This document shows positions 34,499 through 41,892 of a stretch of DNA of 64,000 nucleotides, in pieces. Every line of letters starts with the position of its first letter. The stretch's first letter is position 1. The stretch is from Archangiaceae bacterium (GTDB lineage: Bacteria; Myxococcota; Myxococcia; Myxococcales; Myxococcaceae): the NCBI GenBank assembly GCA_016714225.1, contig JADJNS010000001.1, positions 186,001-250,000 of the forward strand, in the 5' to 3' direction. The notes below the pieces were generated by a model. The model ran no database searches, had not been told where the DNA came from, and was given only the letters and a program-made list of their open reading frames with translations. The position numbers were made by a program, and so were the translations under genes.

Positions 34499-35905
34499 AT
34501 GCCCAAGGACCCCACCCCGCACCCGGCCACCGCGCCGCTCGCGCCGGGAAAGGCGTTCAGCTTCGCCGAGTTTCAGGCCGACGCGCCGCGGGTGGTGAGG
34601 AACCCCGGCGCGCAGCCGCTGCTGATCAGCGCGGTGCCCAAAGCGCTGCCCCATCACCGCCTGCTGGAGCTCGGCCAACGCCCCGGCGGCGACGTCTTTC
34701 ACCTCGGCGAGAGCGCGGTGGCGCGGCTGCAGCTCAACCTGCGCCAGCTGCGCAAGGGTGTAGAGCTGAACCTCGCCCTCACCCCTGCCGCGGCCCGGCA
34801 GTTCGACCAGAACACCCAGAGCCTGCCCCTCGAGCCCTTCGAGGTCGGCGGGCTGCCCACCCGGGCCCACGCGCGACGCGTCGATTACCCGGGCTCGACC
34901 GCCGAGTTCGTGCCGCCGGGCGAGCCGCAGGCCTGGGCCGGGCGATTGCGGCTGCGGGTGTTCGGCGCGACCGCGGCGGTGCGGCGTGAGTTTCTGGCCT
35001 CGACGCTCGAGTCGTTGCTGGCGCGGCGCCTGCTCGAGCCTGCCGACCCGTTTCAGGGCGAGGTGTACCGAAGGCTGTGCCTGCTGCGGCAGGTGAACCC
35101 GCGCGAGGCCGAGCGGCTGTCGCGGCAGCTCTCCAGCGTGGGGCTGGGCGAGCTCGACCTGGCGCTGGCCCACGCGGGCGTCGACCCGCTGCGCATCGCC
35201 GGCTCGCGGCTCGACGAGGTGTTCGAAGGGCATCTGGCGGTGGTCGACCCGCAACTGGGAGCGCAGTACGCGCGGCTGGGGGTGGTCGCCGCGGTGGTGC
35301 CGCTCGCCACGCTGGAAGACGCGGCGCGGGCGCTGCGCGACGGGGCGCTCAGCCGCTGTGAAGCGCTCACCCGCGGCCTCTCGACCGCGCCCGGCACGCC
35401 CGAGTGGGAAGTCAGTGGCGCGGCCGAGTACGCGCTGGCGCGGCTGCTGACCGCGGACGCGCTGAAATCTGCGGTCGCGCTCTCGGGCCGAGCGAACCTG
35501 ATCAGCTTCGGAGCGCCGCTCGCAGCGCTGCTCTCGCGCACCGACTGGCACGCCTGGCCCAAGCCCTGCGGCGGCTCGACCGTCTCGGACACCCAGCTCG
35601 ACCCCGACGCGCCACAGCCCCGGCCCGCCCGACCCGGCGCTTTTTCGGCCCGGCCGGTGCTCGGGGGGCTGGTGCGCGCGCTGCGCGGCGACGGGTTCGA
35701 CCCCCTCACCGCGCGCGAGGTCGAGCAGTTCTCGGCCGACAACGAGGCCTGGTTTCAGTGCGGCATCGCGCCCTCGGCCTTCGGCGCGGTGGCGGTGGGC
35801 AGCGAGGAAGACCGGGCGGCGCTGCAGGCGCTCACCGGCCCTGGCCAGAACATCATCGTCGCGCGCAGGTGCCACGAATTGAGGCCGGCGCTGGGGCTGC
35901 CTTGA
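34499..35905 (+). CDS. Unrecognised protein upstream of the peptide-modification cluster
   Basis: About 468 residues, cytosolic, no signal or membrane helix. It is rich in Leu, Ala and Arg with helical stretches (VARLQLNLRQLRKGVELNL, EFLASTLESLLARRLLEP). A run of acid residues appears in the second half, and several Pro-rich loops. The C terminus contains FSADNEAWFQCGIAPSAFGA. I find no catalytic motif. It may belong with the cadherin-like gene before it or with the enzyme cluster after it; the 43-bp gap to the next gene makes either possible. Function unknown. Confidence 0.6.
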   Translation: MPKDPTPHPATAPLAPGKAFSFAEFQADAPRVVRNPGAQPLLISAVPKALPHHRLLELGQRPGGDVFHLGESAVARLQLNLRQLRKGVELNLALTPAAARQFDQNTQSLPLEPFEVGGLPTRAHARRVDYPGSTAEFVPPGEPQAWAGRLRLRVFGATAAVRREFLASTLESLLARRLLEPADPFQGEVYRRLCLLRQVNPREAERLSRQLSSVGLGELDLALAHAGVDPLRIAGSRLDEVFEGHLAVVDPQLGAQYARLGVVAAVVPLATLEDAARALRDGALSRCEALTRGLSTAPGTPEWEVSGAAEYALARLLTADALKSAVALSGRANLISFGAPLAALLSRTDWHAWPKPCGGSTVSDTQLDPDAPQPRPARPGAFSARPVLGGLVRALRGDGFDPLTAREVEQFSADNEAWFQCGIAPSAFGAVAVGSEEDRAALQALTGPGQNIIVARRCHELRPALGLP

Positions 35906-35948
35906 CGGGTTGCACAGCAGTGGGGGACACCGTGTTTCCCTTTCGAAC

Positions 35949-37163
35949 GTGACCGAACGACCTGCCAGGCTTCGCAACACGTCGGCAGTCGAAGAGCTCG
36001 CCTGCGAAAACTACACCCAGGCGGTGCAGCGCCAGCTGATGCGGGTGACGCTCGAGGGTCGCTCGCGCCGCAAGGTGGCGTTCGGCGGCAAGACGGTCAC
36101 CGAGTGGGTGAACTGCAGCTACCTGGGCATCGACACCCGGCCCGAGGTGATTGCGCGCGGGCAGGCGTTGATTGCCGAGTGGGGCGTGCACCTGTGCTGC
36201 GCGCGCAGCCGCTTCTCCATCGGCCCGCTCGAAGAGCTGGAAGACGGCCTCTCGCAGCTGTGGGGCGCCCACGCGGTCACCTTCCCCTCGGTGACCAGCG
36301 CGCACATGTCGACCATGCCACTGCTGCCCTCACGCGAGCTGTCGACGCTCAAGGGCTCGGTCACCTTTCTCTACGACCGCTTCGCGCACGCCTCGATGCA
36401 GTTCTTGAAGCCGGTGCTGGCGGCCGAGCACCGCGTCGAGTCGGTGCCGCACAACGACGTCGACGCGCTCGAGCGCGCGGCCAAAGAGGCGCACCAGCGC
36501 GGCGACTCGGTCATCTACGTGGCCGACGGGGTCTACTCGATGGGCGGGGTGTGCCCGATCGACGACGTGTTGGCGCTCTCGCAGCGCGTCGAGCTGGCGC
36601 TGTACATCGACGACGCGCACGGCACCTCCATCTTCGGCGAGCGCGGCGAAGGCAGCGTGCTGTCGCGCCTGGGCGAACGCCGCCCCGAGAACCTCACCCT
36701 CACCTTCAGCCTGAGCAAGGGCTTCGGCACCAACGGCGGCGGAGTGCTGTTGCCCAGCCGTGAGGCCGAGCGCCGGGTGCGCACCTACGGCATGACCTAC
36801 GCGTTCTCGGGCCCGCTCGACTTCGCCATCGTGGGCAGCGCGCTGGCCTCGCTCGAGCTGCACCGCACCCCCGAGCTGCAGCGGCTGCAGGCCGAGCTGC
36901 GCCGCAAGGTGGCGCTGTTCGACGCGCTCACCGGCACCGAGGCACCCTTCAGCCCGATTCGCATGGTGAAGCTCGGCGACGAGCAGCGCGCCATCGCGGT
37001 GGCCGAGCAGCTGCGCGACAAGGGCCACTTCACCTCGGTGACCTTCTTCCCCATCGTGGCGCGCGGCGACGCGATGCTGCGGCTGTGCCTGGGCGTCGAC
37101 CACTCCGACGAAGACATCGCTGCATTGGTGCGCAGCCTGCGCGAGGTCGGAGCGCTCGGCTGA
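35949..37163 (+). CDS. PLP-dependent alpha-oxoamine synthase-like enzyme
   Basis: About 404 residues, fold type I PLP enzyme of the AONS/KBL/SPT group, which condenses an amino acid with an acyl thioester and loses CO2. The GTG at 35949 is used as start; TTG at 35910 is possible. Signatures: NCSYLGIDTRPEV (substrate-entry strand), YVADGVYSMGGVCPIDD, the PLP-contacting Asp-His pair YIDDAHGTSIFG, and the Schiff-base Lys in FSLSKGFGTNGGG. The stop overlaps the start of the first ATP-grasp-like gene. With ligases and a LanB-like protein next door it may act on, or make, a peptide-linked amino ketone. That is inference. The real acyl partner is unknown. Confidence 0.85.
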   Translation: MTERPARLRNTSAVEELACENYTQAVQRQLMRVTLEGRSRRKVAFGGKTVTEWVNCSYLGIDTRPEVIARGQALIAEWGVHLCCARSRFSIGPLEELEDGLSQLWGAHAVTFPSVTSAHMSTMPLLPSRELSTLKGSVTFLYDRFAHASMQFLKPVLAAEHRVESVPHNDVDALERAAKEAHQRGDSVIYVADGVYSMGGVCPIDDVLALSQRVELALYIDDAHGTSIFGERGEGSVLSRLGERRPENLTLTFSLSKGFGTNGGGVLLPSREAERRVRTYGMTYAFSGPLDFAIVGSALASLELHRTPELQRLQAELRRKVALFDALTGTEAPFSPIRMVKLGDEQRAIAVAEQLRDKGHFTSVTFFPIVARGDAMLRLCLGVDHSDEDIAALVRSLREVGALG

Positions 37164-38299
37164 GCCCCGAGCAGCGCGTTCGCGCCCTGCACCAGTCGGG
37201 AAGGCTGCACCCGTTACGGCCCCTGCTCGCCCCGCGCGCGCTCACCCACCGCGAGGCGCTCGCCGCCGACGCCCGGGTTGTGGCCCAAGCGCTCCAGTCG
37301 CTGTTGCCCGAAGCGGTGGAGCGCGCCGAGCCGGTGCTGCGGCCCCTGATGCGCCGAGAGCTGGCCCAAGGCCTGGGCCTCAACTTCACCCGGCTCGACG
37401 TGGTGTGCCCCGACGGCGCGCCGCACCCCTTCAAGCTGCTCGAGGCGCAGGCCGGAGACCCCTCGGCAATGGGGTGGACCGACGCGCTCTGCGACGCGAT
37501 GGGCCTGCCGGCCACCTTGATGCCCGCGCACCGGCGCGCCTTCGAGCGGCTCACTGAAGGCCGTCGCATCGCCTTCGTGGTGAAGCGCGGCTCGGTGGTG
37601 GAGAGCGACCACCGCCTGCTCGCCGAGCACTACACCCTGCACGGGTGGCAGGCCGAGGTGGTGGCACCTGCAGCACTCGAGCCCGAACGCTACGACGCGG
37701 TGTTTCGCGACGCGCTCGACGAGCTGTTGCCGACCGCGTCGGGGCCCAGGCTGCTCGACGCGGCGCTGCGCGGCCAGGTGATGGTGCTCAACCCCTTCGT
37801 CGCCGCGCTGGGTGACGACAAGGCACTGCTCGAGCCGCTCTCCACGCCGTCGCGTTGGCCGACTGAAACCGCGAAGGTGCTCAGCGCGTGCGTGCCGTGC
37901 ACCCGGGTGGTGGCGGCGCGCCGCTGCGACTGGGAAGGTAAAGAGGTCGACCTGGCCGAGCACCTGTTTCGCTCGCGCGAGGGCACCGTGCTCAAGCCGG
38001 TCGACGGCTACGGCGGCTTCGGAGTCACACTGGGGCCCTTCGTCACCGAGGCGCAGTGGCAGGTGGCGCTCGAGGGGGCGCTGGCCAGCCCCGGCCGCTT
38101 CGTGGCGCAGGCGCACGTACCGCTGCCCCGCGCGCAGGTGTCGACCCTCGACGGTGCGCTGGAGGCTCACGTGGTCGACAGCCTGTGGCTATGCCCCGAG
38201 TTGGCCGGCGGCTTCTACCGGGCTTCAGTGTCACCCGTGGTGAACGTTCACCAGGGGGGCGGCTTGGCGCCGATTTCGTTCACTGCCCCGTTTCTGTAA
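37160..38299 (+). CDS. ATP-grasp-like ligase (circularly permuted type)
   Basis: About 379 residues. No ATG/GTG/TTG suits the start: the CTG at 37160 overlaps the upstream stop in the usual local style (CTGA), while a GTG at 37085 would add an Arg-rich, shadow-like leader. The fold pattern is that of circularly permuted ATP-grasp ligases such as glutathionylspermidine-synthase-like enzymes: an early substrate strand FKLLEAQAGDPSAMGWTDAL, then FRSREGTVLKPVDGYGGFGV (ATP-binding Lys and Gly loop), RFVAQAHVPLP, and a C-terminal GGFYRASVSPVVNVHQGG metal/ATP site. It probably forms an amide or ester from a carboxylate and an amine. It is a paralogue of the ligase encoded two genes later. Confidence 0.75.
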   Translation: MSPEQRVRALHQSGRLHPLRPLLAPRALTHREALAADARVVAQALQSLLPEAVERAEPVLRPLMRRELAQGLGLNFTRLDVVCPDGAPHPFKLLEAQAGDPSAMGWTDALCDAMGLPATLMPAHRRAFERLTEGRRIAFVVKRGSVVESDHRLLAEHYTLHGWQAEVVAPAALEPERYDAVFRDALDELLPTASGPRLLDAALRGQVMVLNPFVAALGDDKALLEPLSTPSRWPTETAKVLSACVPCTRVVAARRCDWEGKEVDLAEHLFRSREGTVLKPVDGYGGFGVTLGPFVTEAQWQVALEGALASPGRFVAQAHVPLPRAQVSTLDGALEAHVVDSLWLCPELAGGFYRASVSPVVNVHQGGGLAPISFTAPFL

Positions 38300-38302
38300 G
38301 GT
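38297..38302 (+). promoter_or_regulatory. -10-like element of the small-peptide gene
   Basis: TAAGGT lies 7 nt before the ATG at 38310 with no Shine-Dalgarno. A weak TTTCGT sits 17 bp further upstream as a possible -35. An own promoter supports the short ORF as a real gene. Confidence 0.4.
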
Positions 38303-38309
38303 GCGCGCC

Positions 38310-38447
38310 ATGCCTCGTCGAACGACCCATACCGACCGCAAGCCGCCCAAGCTCCCCAGCAACAAACCCGCGCGTCCCAGCAGCCCCAAGCCCGGCAAGC
38401 AGACGCCGCCGGCTCCAGCGAGCACGCCTCCCAAACCCGTCGAGTGA
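38310..38447 (+). CDS. 45-residue Pro/Ser/Thr/Lys-rich peptide, candidate RiPP precursor or scaffold
   Basis: A short ORF between the two ligase genes. It starts MPRRTTHTDRKPPKLPSNKP and ends TPPKPVE. About a third of residues are Pro, with seven Lys, five to six each of Ser and Thr, no Cys and no aromatic residue. There is no signal peptide. Two facts support translation: a -10-like TAAGGT 7 nt before its ATG, and a stop codon that overlaps the GTG of the next gene (GTGA), as in other real gene pairs here. The neighbours (ATP-grasp-like ligases, LanB-like protein, PLP enzyme) are typical of peptide-modifying pathways. The Ser/Thr would suit glutamylation and the Lys or terminal Glu would suit ligation. 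All of this is hypothesis. Confidence 0.5.
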   Translation: MPRRTTHTDRKPPKLPSNKPARPSSPKPGKQTPPAPASTPPKPVE

Positions 38448-39839
38448 AGGCAAGCGCTGCCAGCCGGCGCTTTCCCACCCAGCCCGAGCTCACCCAGCGG
38501 GTCGACGCGGCGCTCAAGCGTCACGTGAGCGAGGTGCGCGACTACACCCACGCGTTTCACGAGCGGTGGAAGCGCTGGGGCATCACCACCATTCGCGGCA
38601 CCGGCTGGGCGCTGCGCCCGCTCTTCGTGCCTGCGCCGCTGCTCGACTTCGTGGCGGCGTCGCTGCACCTGCGCCTCACCCAGCTCACCGCCCGGTTGAA
38701 GGCGCTGGCCGCGAAGCGTGGAGCGCTCACGCGCGCGCTGCCTTTGCCGCCCGGCTTCGAGACCGCGCTCGACGTGCCCGCGGGGCTGCGCAGCGCCGCG
38801 TGGCTGGGCCACCTGCGGCCCGACGGCTTTCTCTTCGAAGACCGCTTCGTGCTCTCCGAGCTCAACTTCGGCAACGGCATCGCGGTGAGCTGCGGCTACA
38901 CCGAGGTGGTGGCCGACTACTGGGCAGGCCACCCGGTGCTGCGGCGGCTCGGCCTCGACGTGCCGACCTTCAACCGCCGGCCGCTGCCGCGCTACCTCGA
39001 GGCGATGCTGCGGTGGCTGCGCCGGTCTGCGCAGCCGTTCGTAGCGCTGCTCACCCCGCGCGCCGAGTGGAACGTCATTCTCTCGTACCCCAAGCGGGTC
39101 GAAGACCAGTTCGAGTACGTGCAGCGCGAGCTGTACCGGCGGGGCATCGAGAGCCGCATCGTCACCGAAGAGCAGCTGGGCGTGGGCCGCGACGGCAACC
39201 CGCGCATCGCCGGCGACCGCCGTCGGCCCGACCTGGTGGCGCTCATCACCATCGGCTCGTCGTTTCTCGATCACCCGGAGCGCCTGGCCCCAAAGGGCCC
39301 ACTCCGCTTTTCTTCGCGGCGCGCGCATCGGAGACATCGAGGTGGTCAAGCCCCTCGCCGCCACCCTGATGGACAAGGGCATGCTGCCGCTGATGGGGGA
39401 AGACGAGCGCCTCTTCTCGCGCGCGGTGGGCCCCAAGGGCTTTCGCTTCGAGATTGCGCCCACCCACTTTCCCCAGGGCAGGCCCGCCGCCCGCTACGTG
39501 CGCGAGCGCGAGCGCTGGGTGATGAAGCGCGCCTTCGACGGCAAAGACACCCACATCGGCATCTCGCGCAGCGAGCGGCTGTGGCGCGAAGTCGCCCAGG
39601 TGGTGACCCACGAGCCCGGCTACGTGGCGCAAGAATACGTGTCGCTCCCGCGGGCCCGCCTGCCGGTGTTCGTCGACGAGAAGCACCTCGAGTGGGTCGA
39701 CAGCAAGGTCGAGCTCTCGTCATTCATCTACGACGGTCACTTCGGCGGGGCCGCCGCGCGCCACGCGCCCGACGCCGAGGGGCTGGTGATGAGCGACATT
39801 CCAGAGGGCTATGGGTTCTCGACGGTCTTCGCGGTCTGA
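38444..39839 (+). pseudogene. Second ATP-grasp-like ligase, frame broken near 39299
   Basis: A paralogue of the upstream ligase, about 464 residues if one base is removed. The first frame (from the GTG at 38444) holds the N-terminal part with VLSELNFGNGIAVSCGYTEV and VALITIGSSFLDHPERLAP. Near 39290-39302 (CCCCAAAGGGCCC) the coding sense moves to the next frame, which continues HSAFLRGARIGDIEVVKP, VMKRAFDGKDTHIG (ATP-binding strand), GYVAQEYVSLP and a GLVMSDIPEGYGFSTVFAV end. Either frame alone is incomplete. The cause may be a one-base sequencing or assembly indel in a short homopolymer context, a real mutation, or programmed frameshifting. The gene overlaps the LanB-like gene by 29 bp. Confidence 0.75.
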
Positions 39840-41829
39840 GCGCCCACAGCTGCACGGAGGGTGGTCGCTGTGGCCGGTGGTGCTGCTGCGCGGCGCCGGG
39901 TTTCCGTTCGCGCGGCTCGAGCAGGTGCTGCACGCCAGCGACGTCTCGTCCGCGCTGCGCGAGGTGGCGGCCGACCCGCTGTTTCGCGAGGCGGTGACCT
40001 GGCAGAACCGCGCCGCGGTCGACGACGGGCTCGACTCGCTGTTGCGCAAGCCGCCCGGCGCGACCGACTCGAAGACGCGCAAGAAAGAGCTGCTGGTGCT
40101 GCGCTACCTGCAGCGCTACTGCGCCAAGAACGACACCATCGGGTTCTTCGGGCCGGTGGGCTGGGCGCGCTGGGCCGAGCAGGGGCACTTCGCTCCCGGG
40201 CCCGGGCTCATCGCAGCGCGCCAGACCTTCTTGGAGCCGTGGGCGGCTCGGGCGCTCGCCGAGGCCGCGGCGGCCGACCCTGCTCAACGCCCGCGCGCGC
40301 TGGCCCGGCTGATGGGAGACCTGAGGCTTCAGCCGGGCGCGGTGCTGACCGCAGCTGGAGCGAAGGTGCCGCTCACCGCCGCCGACGAGAAGCTGCTGCG
40401 CAGGCTGCCGGCGCGGGTGGAGACGCTCAAAGACGCCGCCACGCTCGAGTCGCTGGTGGCGCGCGGGGTGGTGCGGGTCGGCTTTCCCGTCGCCATCTCC
40501 CACCAACCGCTCGCCGCGCAGCCCGAGCTGGCGGTGTCGTTGGAGGGGGTGCGGGCCGCCGCCGGTACCCCTTCACTGGGCGCCGCACTCGCGCAGCTGG
40601 AGACCGAGTTCACCGCGCGCACCCAGACCGCCGCGCGGCGCCACGCCGGGCAGACCTACGGTGGTCGAGGCCTGGTCTACGAAGAGTGCCGCCGCGACGT
40701 TCAGCTCGAGCTGAGCCCGCAGATGCTCGCGCAGGTGGCGCGGCCCTTGAGCCTGGTGCTTCAGGTGGCGCGGTGGTTCACCTTTCAGGTCGGCCGTTCA
40801 CTGTCGAAGCACTTGAAGGTTCGCAAGCCCGAGCCGCTGCACGTGTTCTGGCAACGGCTCGCACCGCATTTCGCTGGTGCGACGCCGACCGTGCTGGCAC
40901 CGGCGCTGGAAAAGCTGCGCGCCTTGAACGCCGAGCTGCCCCAAGACCTCGAGGCAGCCGAGGCGATGGTTCGCCGCCGCTGCCGCGCGCCCGCTCCGGG
41001 CTGGCCCTCGGCCCGTCACCACGCGCCCGACCTGCTGTGGGCCGCACCCGACGCCGAGGCGATGCTGCGGGGCGAAGGCACTCCGATTCTGGGAGAGCTG
41101 CACCCCGGAGTGACGCCGGTCTCCACCCTCTCGGTGCTGGCCCACGCGCCCGACCGGGCGCTGCTCGAGCGGCTGTGGCGCGAAGACTTTCCCCAGGCCC
41201 TGGTGTCGCCGATACCGTGGGAAGACTTCGCCCGCTCGTCGCACGATGCGCGGCTGGCGAAGCGGCACTGGCATCTCGACCTGGGCTTCGACTTCGATTC
41301 GGCCCGCCCTGCTTCGCAGGTGCTGCGCGCCGCCGACCTCGAGGTGGTGGGCGGCCAGGTGGTGCACCGCGCGCGCAAGCTGCGCTGGCCGCTGGTGCAG
41401 GTGATGGAGCGACGGCTGAAGATGATTTGCGCCGCGCACTTCTCGCTCGACAGCGGTGCCGCCACCGCGCCGCGACGGCAGCTGGGTGAAGTGGTGATTG
41501 CCCGCGCGCGCTGGCGCTTCACCCGCCCAGAGCTCGGTTGGCTCGAGCCGGGCGACGGCCGACTCGAACGGGCACGCAGCTTTCGCGAGCGACACCGGCT
41601 TCCGCGGCGGGTGTTCGTGCGCAGCCCCCAAGAGGTGAAGCCGCTCTACCTCGACCTCGAAGCCCCGCTGTGTCTCGAGCTGCTGTCCCGACTGTCGCGG
41701 GCCACCGAGCACCTGACACTCTCCGAGATGCTGCCCGACCCCGACCAGCTGTGGCTCACCGACGCCGCAGGAGCGCGCTACGTGTGCGAGCTGCGCTGCA
41801 TCGCGGTCGACCCCGTGCCCTTCGGATAG
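39811..41829 (+). CDS. LanB-type dehydratase N-terminal (glutamylation) domain protein, stand-alone
   Basis: A 672-residue protein starting at an ATG that overlaps the previous gene. It matches the lantibiotic dehydratase N-terminal domain family, which uses Glu-tRNA or another aminoacyl-tRNA to modify Ser/Thr or to extend a peptide. Seen signatures are LLVLRYLQRYCAKNDTIGFF with GPVGWARW at residues about 95-120, GRGLVYEECRRDVQLEL in the middle, GELHPGVTPVSTL, and the late LPRRVFVRSPQEVKPLYLDL near 598-618. It ends there: the C-terminal elimination (SpaB-C) domain of full LanB is missing. Stand-alone forms include split dehydratases and peptide aminoacyl-tRNA ligases (PEARLs). Substrate is unknown, with the nearby 45-residue peptide a candidate. 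Confidence 0.82.
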   Translation: MGSRRSSRSERPQLHGGWSLWPVVLLRGAGFPFARLEQVLHASDVSSALREVAADPLFREAVTWQNRAAVDDGLDSLLRKPPGATDSKTRKKELLVLRYLQRYCAKNDTIGFFGPVGWARWAEQGHFAPGPGLIAARQTFLEPWAARALAEAAAADPAQRPRALARLMGDLRLQPGAVLTAAGAKVPLTAADEKLLRRLPARVETLKDAATLESLVARGVVRVGFPVAISHQPLAAQPELAVSLEGVRAAAGTPSLGAALAQLETEFTARTQTAARRHAGQTYGGRGLVYEECRRDVQLELSPQMLAQVARPLSLVLQVARWFTFQVGRSLSKHLKVRKPEPLHVFWQRLAPHFAGATPTVLAPALEKLRALNAELPQDLEAAEAMVRRRCRAPAPGWPSARHHAPDLLWAAPDAEAMLRGEGTPILGELHPGVTPVSTLSVLAHAPDRALLERLWREDFPQALVSPIPWEDFARSSHDARLAKRHWHLDLGFDFDSARPASQVLRAADLEVVGGQVVHRARKLRWPLVQVMERRLKMICAAHFSLDSGAATAPRRQLGEVVIARARWRFTRPELGWLEPGDGRLERARSFRERHRLPRRVFVRSPQEVKPLYLDLEAPLCLELLSRLSRATEHLTLSEMLPDPDQLWLTDAAGARYVCELRCIAVDPVPFG

Positions 41830-41875
41830 CAGGGAGCATTTCGCCGACTCCGAGCGTTTGAGCCGGTACACCTCT

Positions 41876-41881
41876 TATATT
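41876..41881 (+). promoter_or_regulatory. -10-like element
   Basis: TATATT, the most AT-rich hexamer nearby, lies 11 nt before the GTG at 41893. No ribosome-binding site is visible. Confidence 0.45.
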
Positions 41882-41892
41882 GGTGTGCCGAA

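Noticed and set aside
31715..35980. Open reading frame of about 1400 codons on the minus strand
   Set aside because: It is antisense to the ten-repeat protein and the next gene; its composition (Arg, His, Gly) is typical of a shadow in GC-rich DNA and the sense frames have clear domain structure.
37085..37159. GTG at 37085 as start of the first ligase
   Set aside because: It would add an Arg-rich leader that overlaps the upstream gene by 79 bp; the CTG at the stop overlap fits the local pattern better, though it is a rare start codon.
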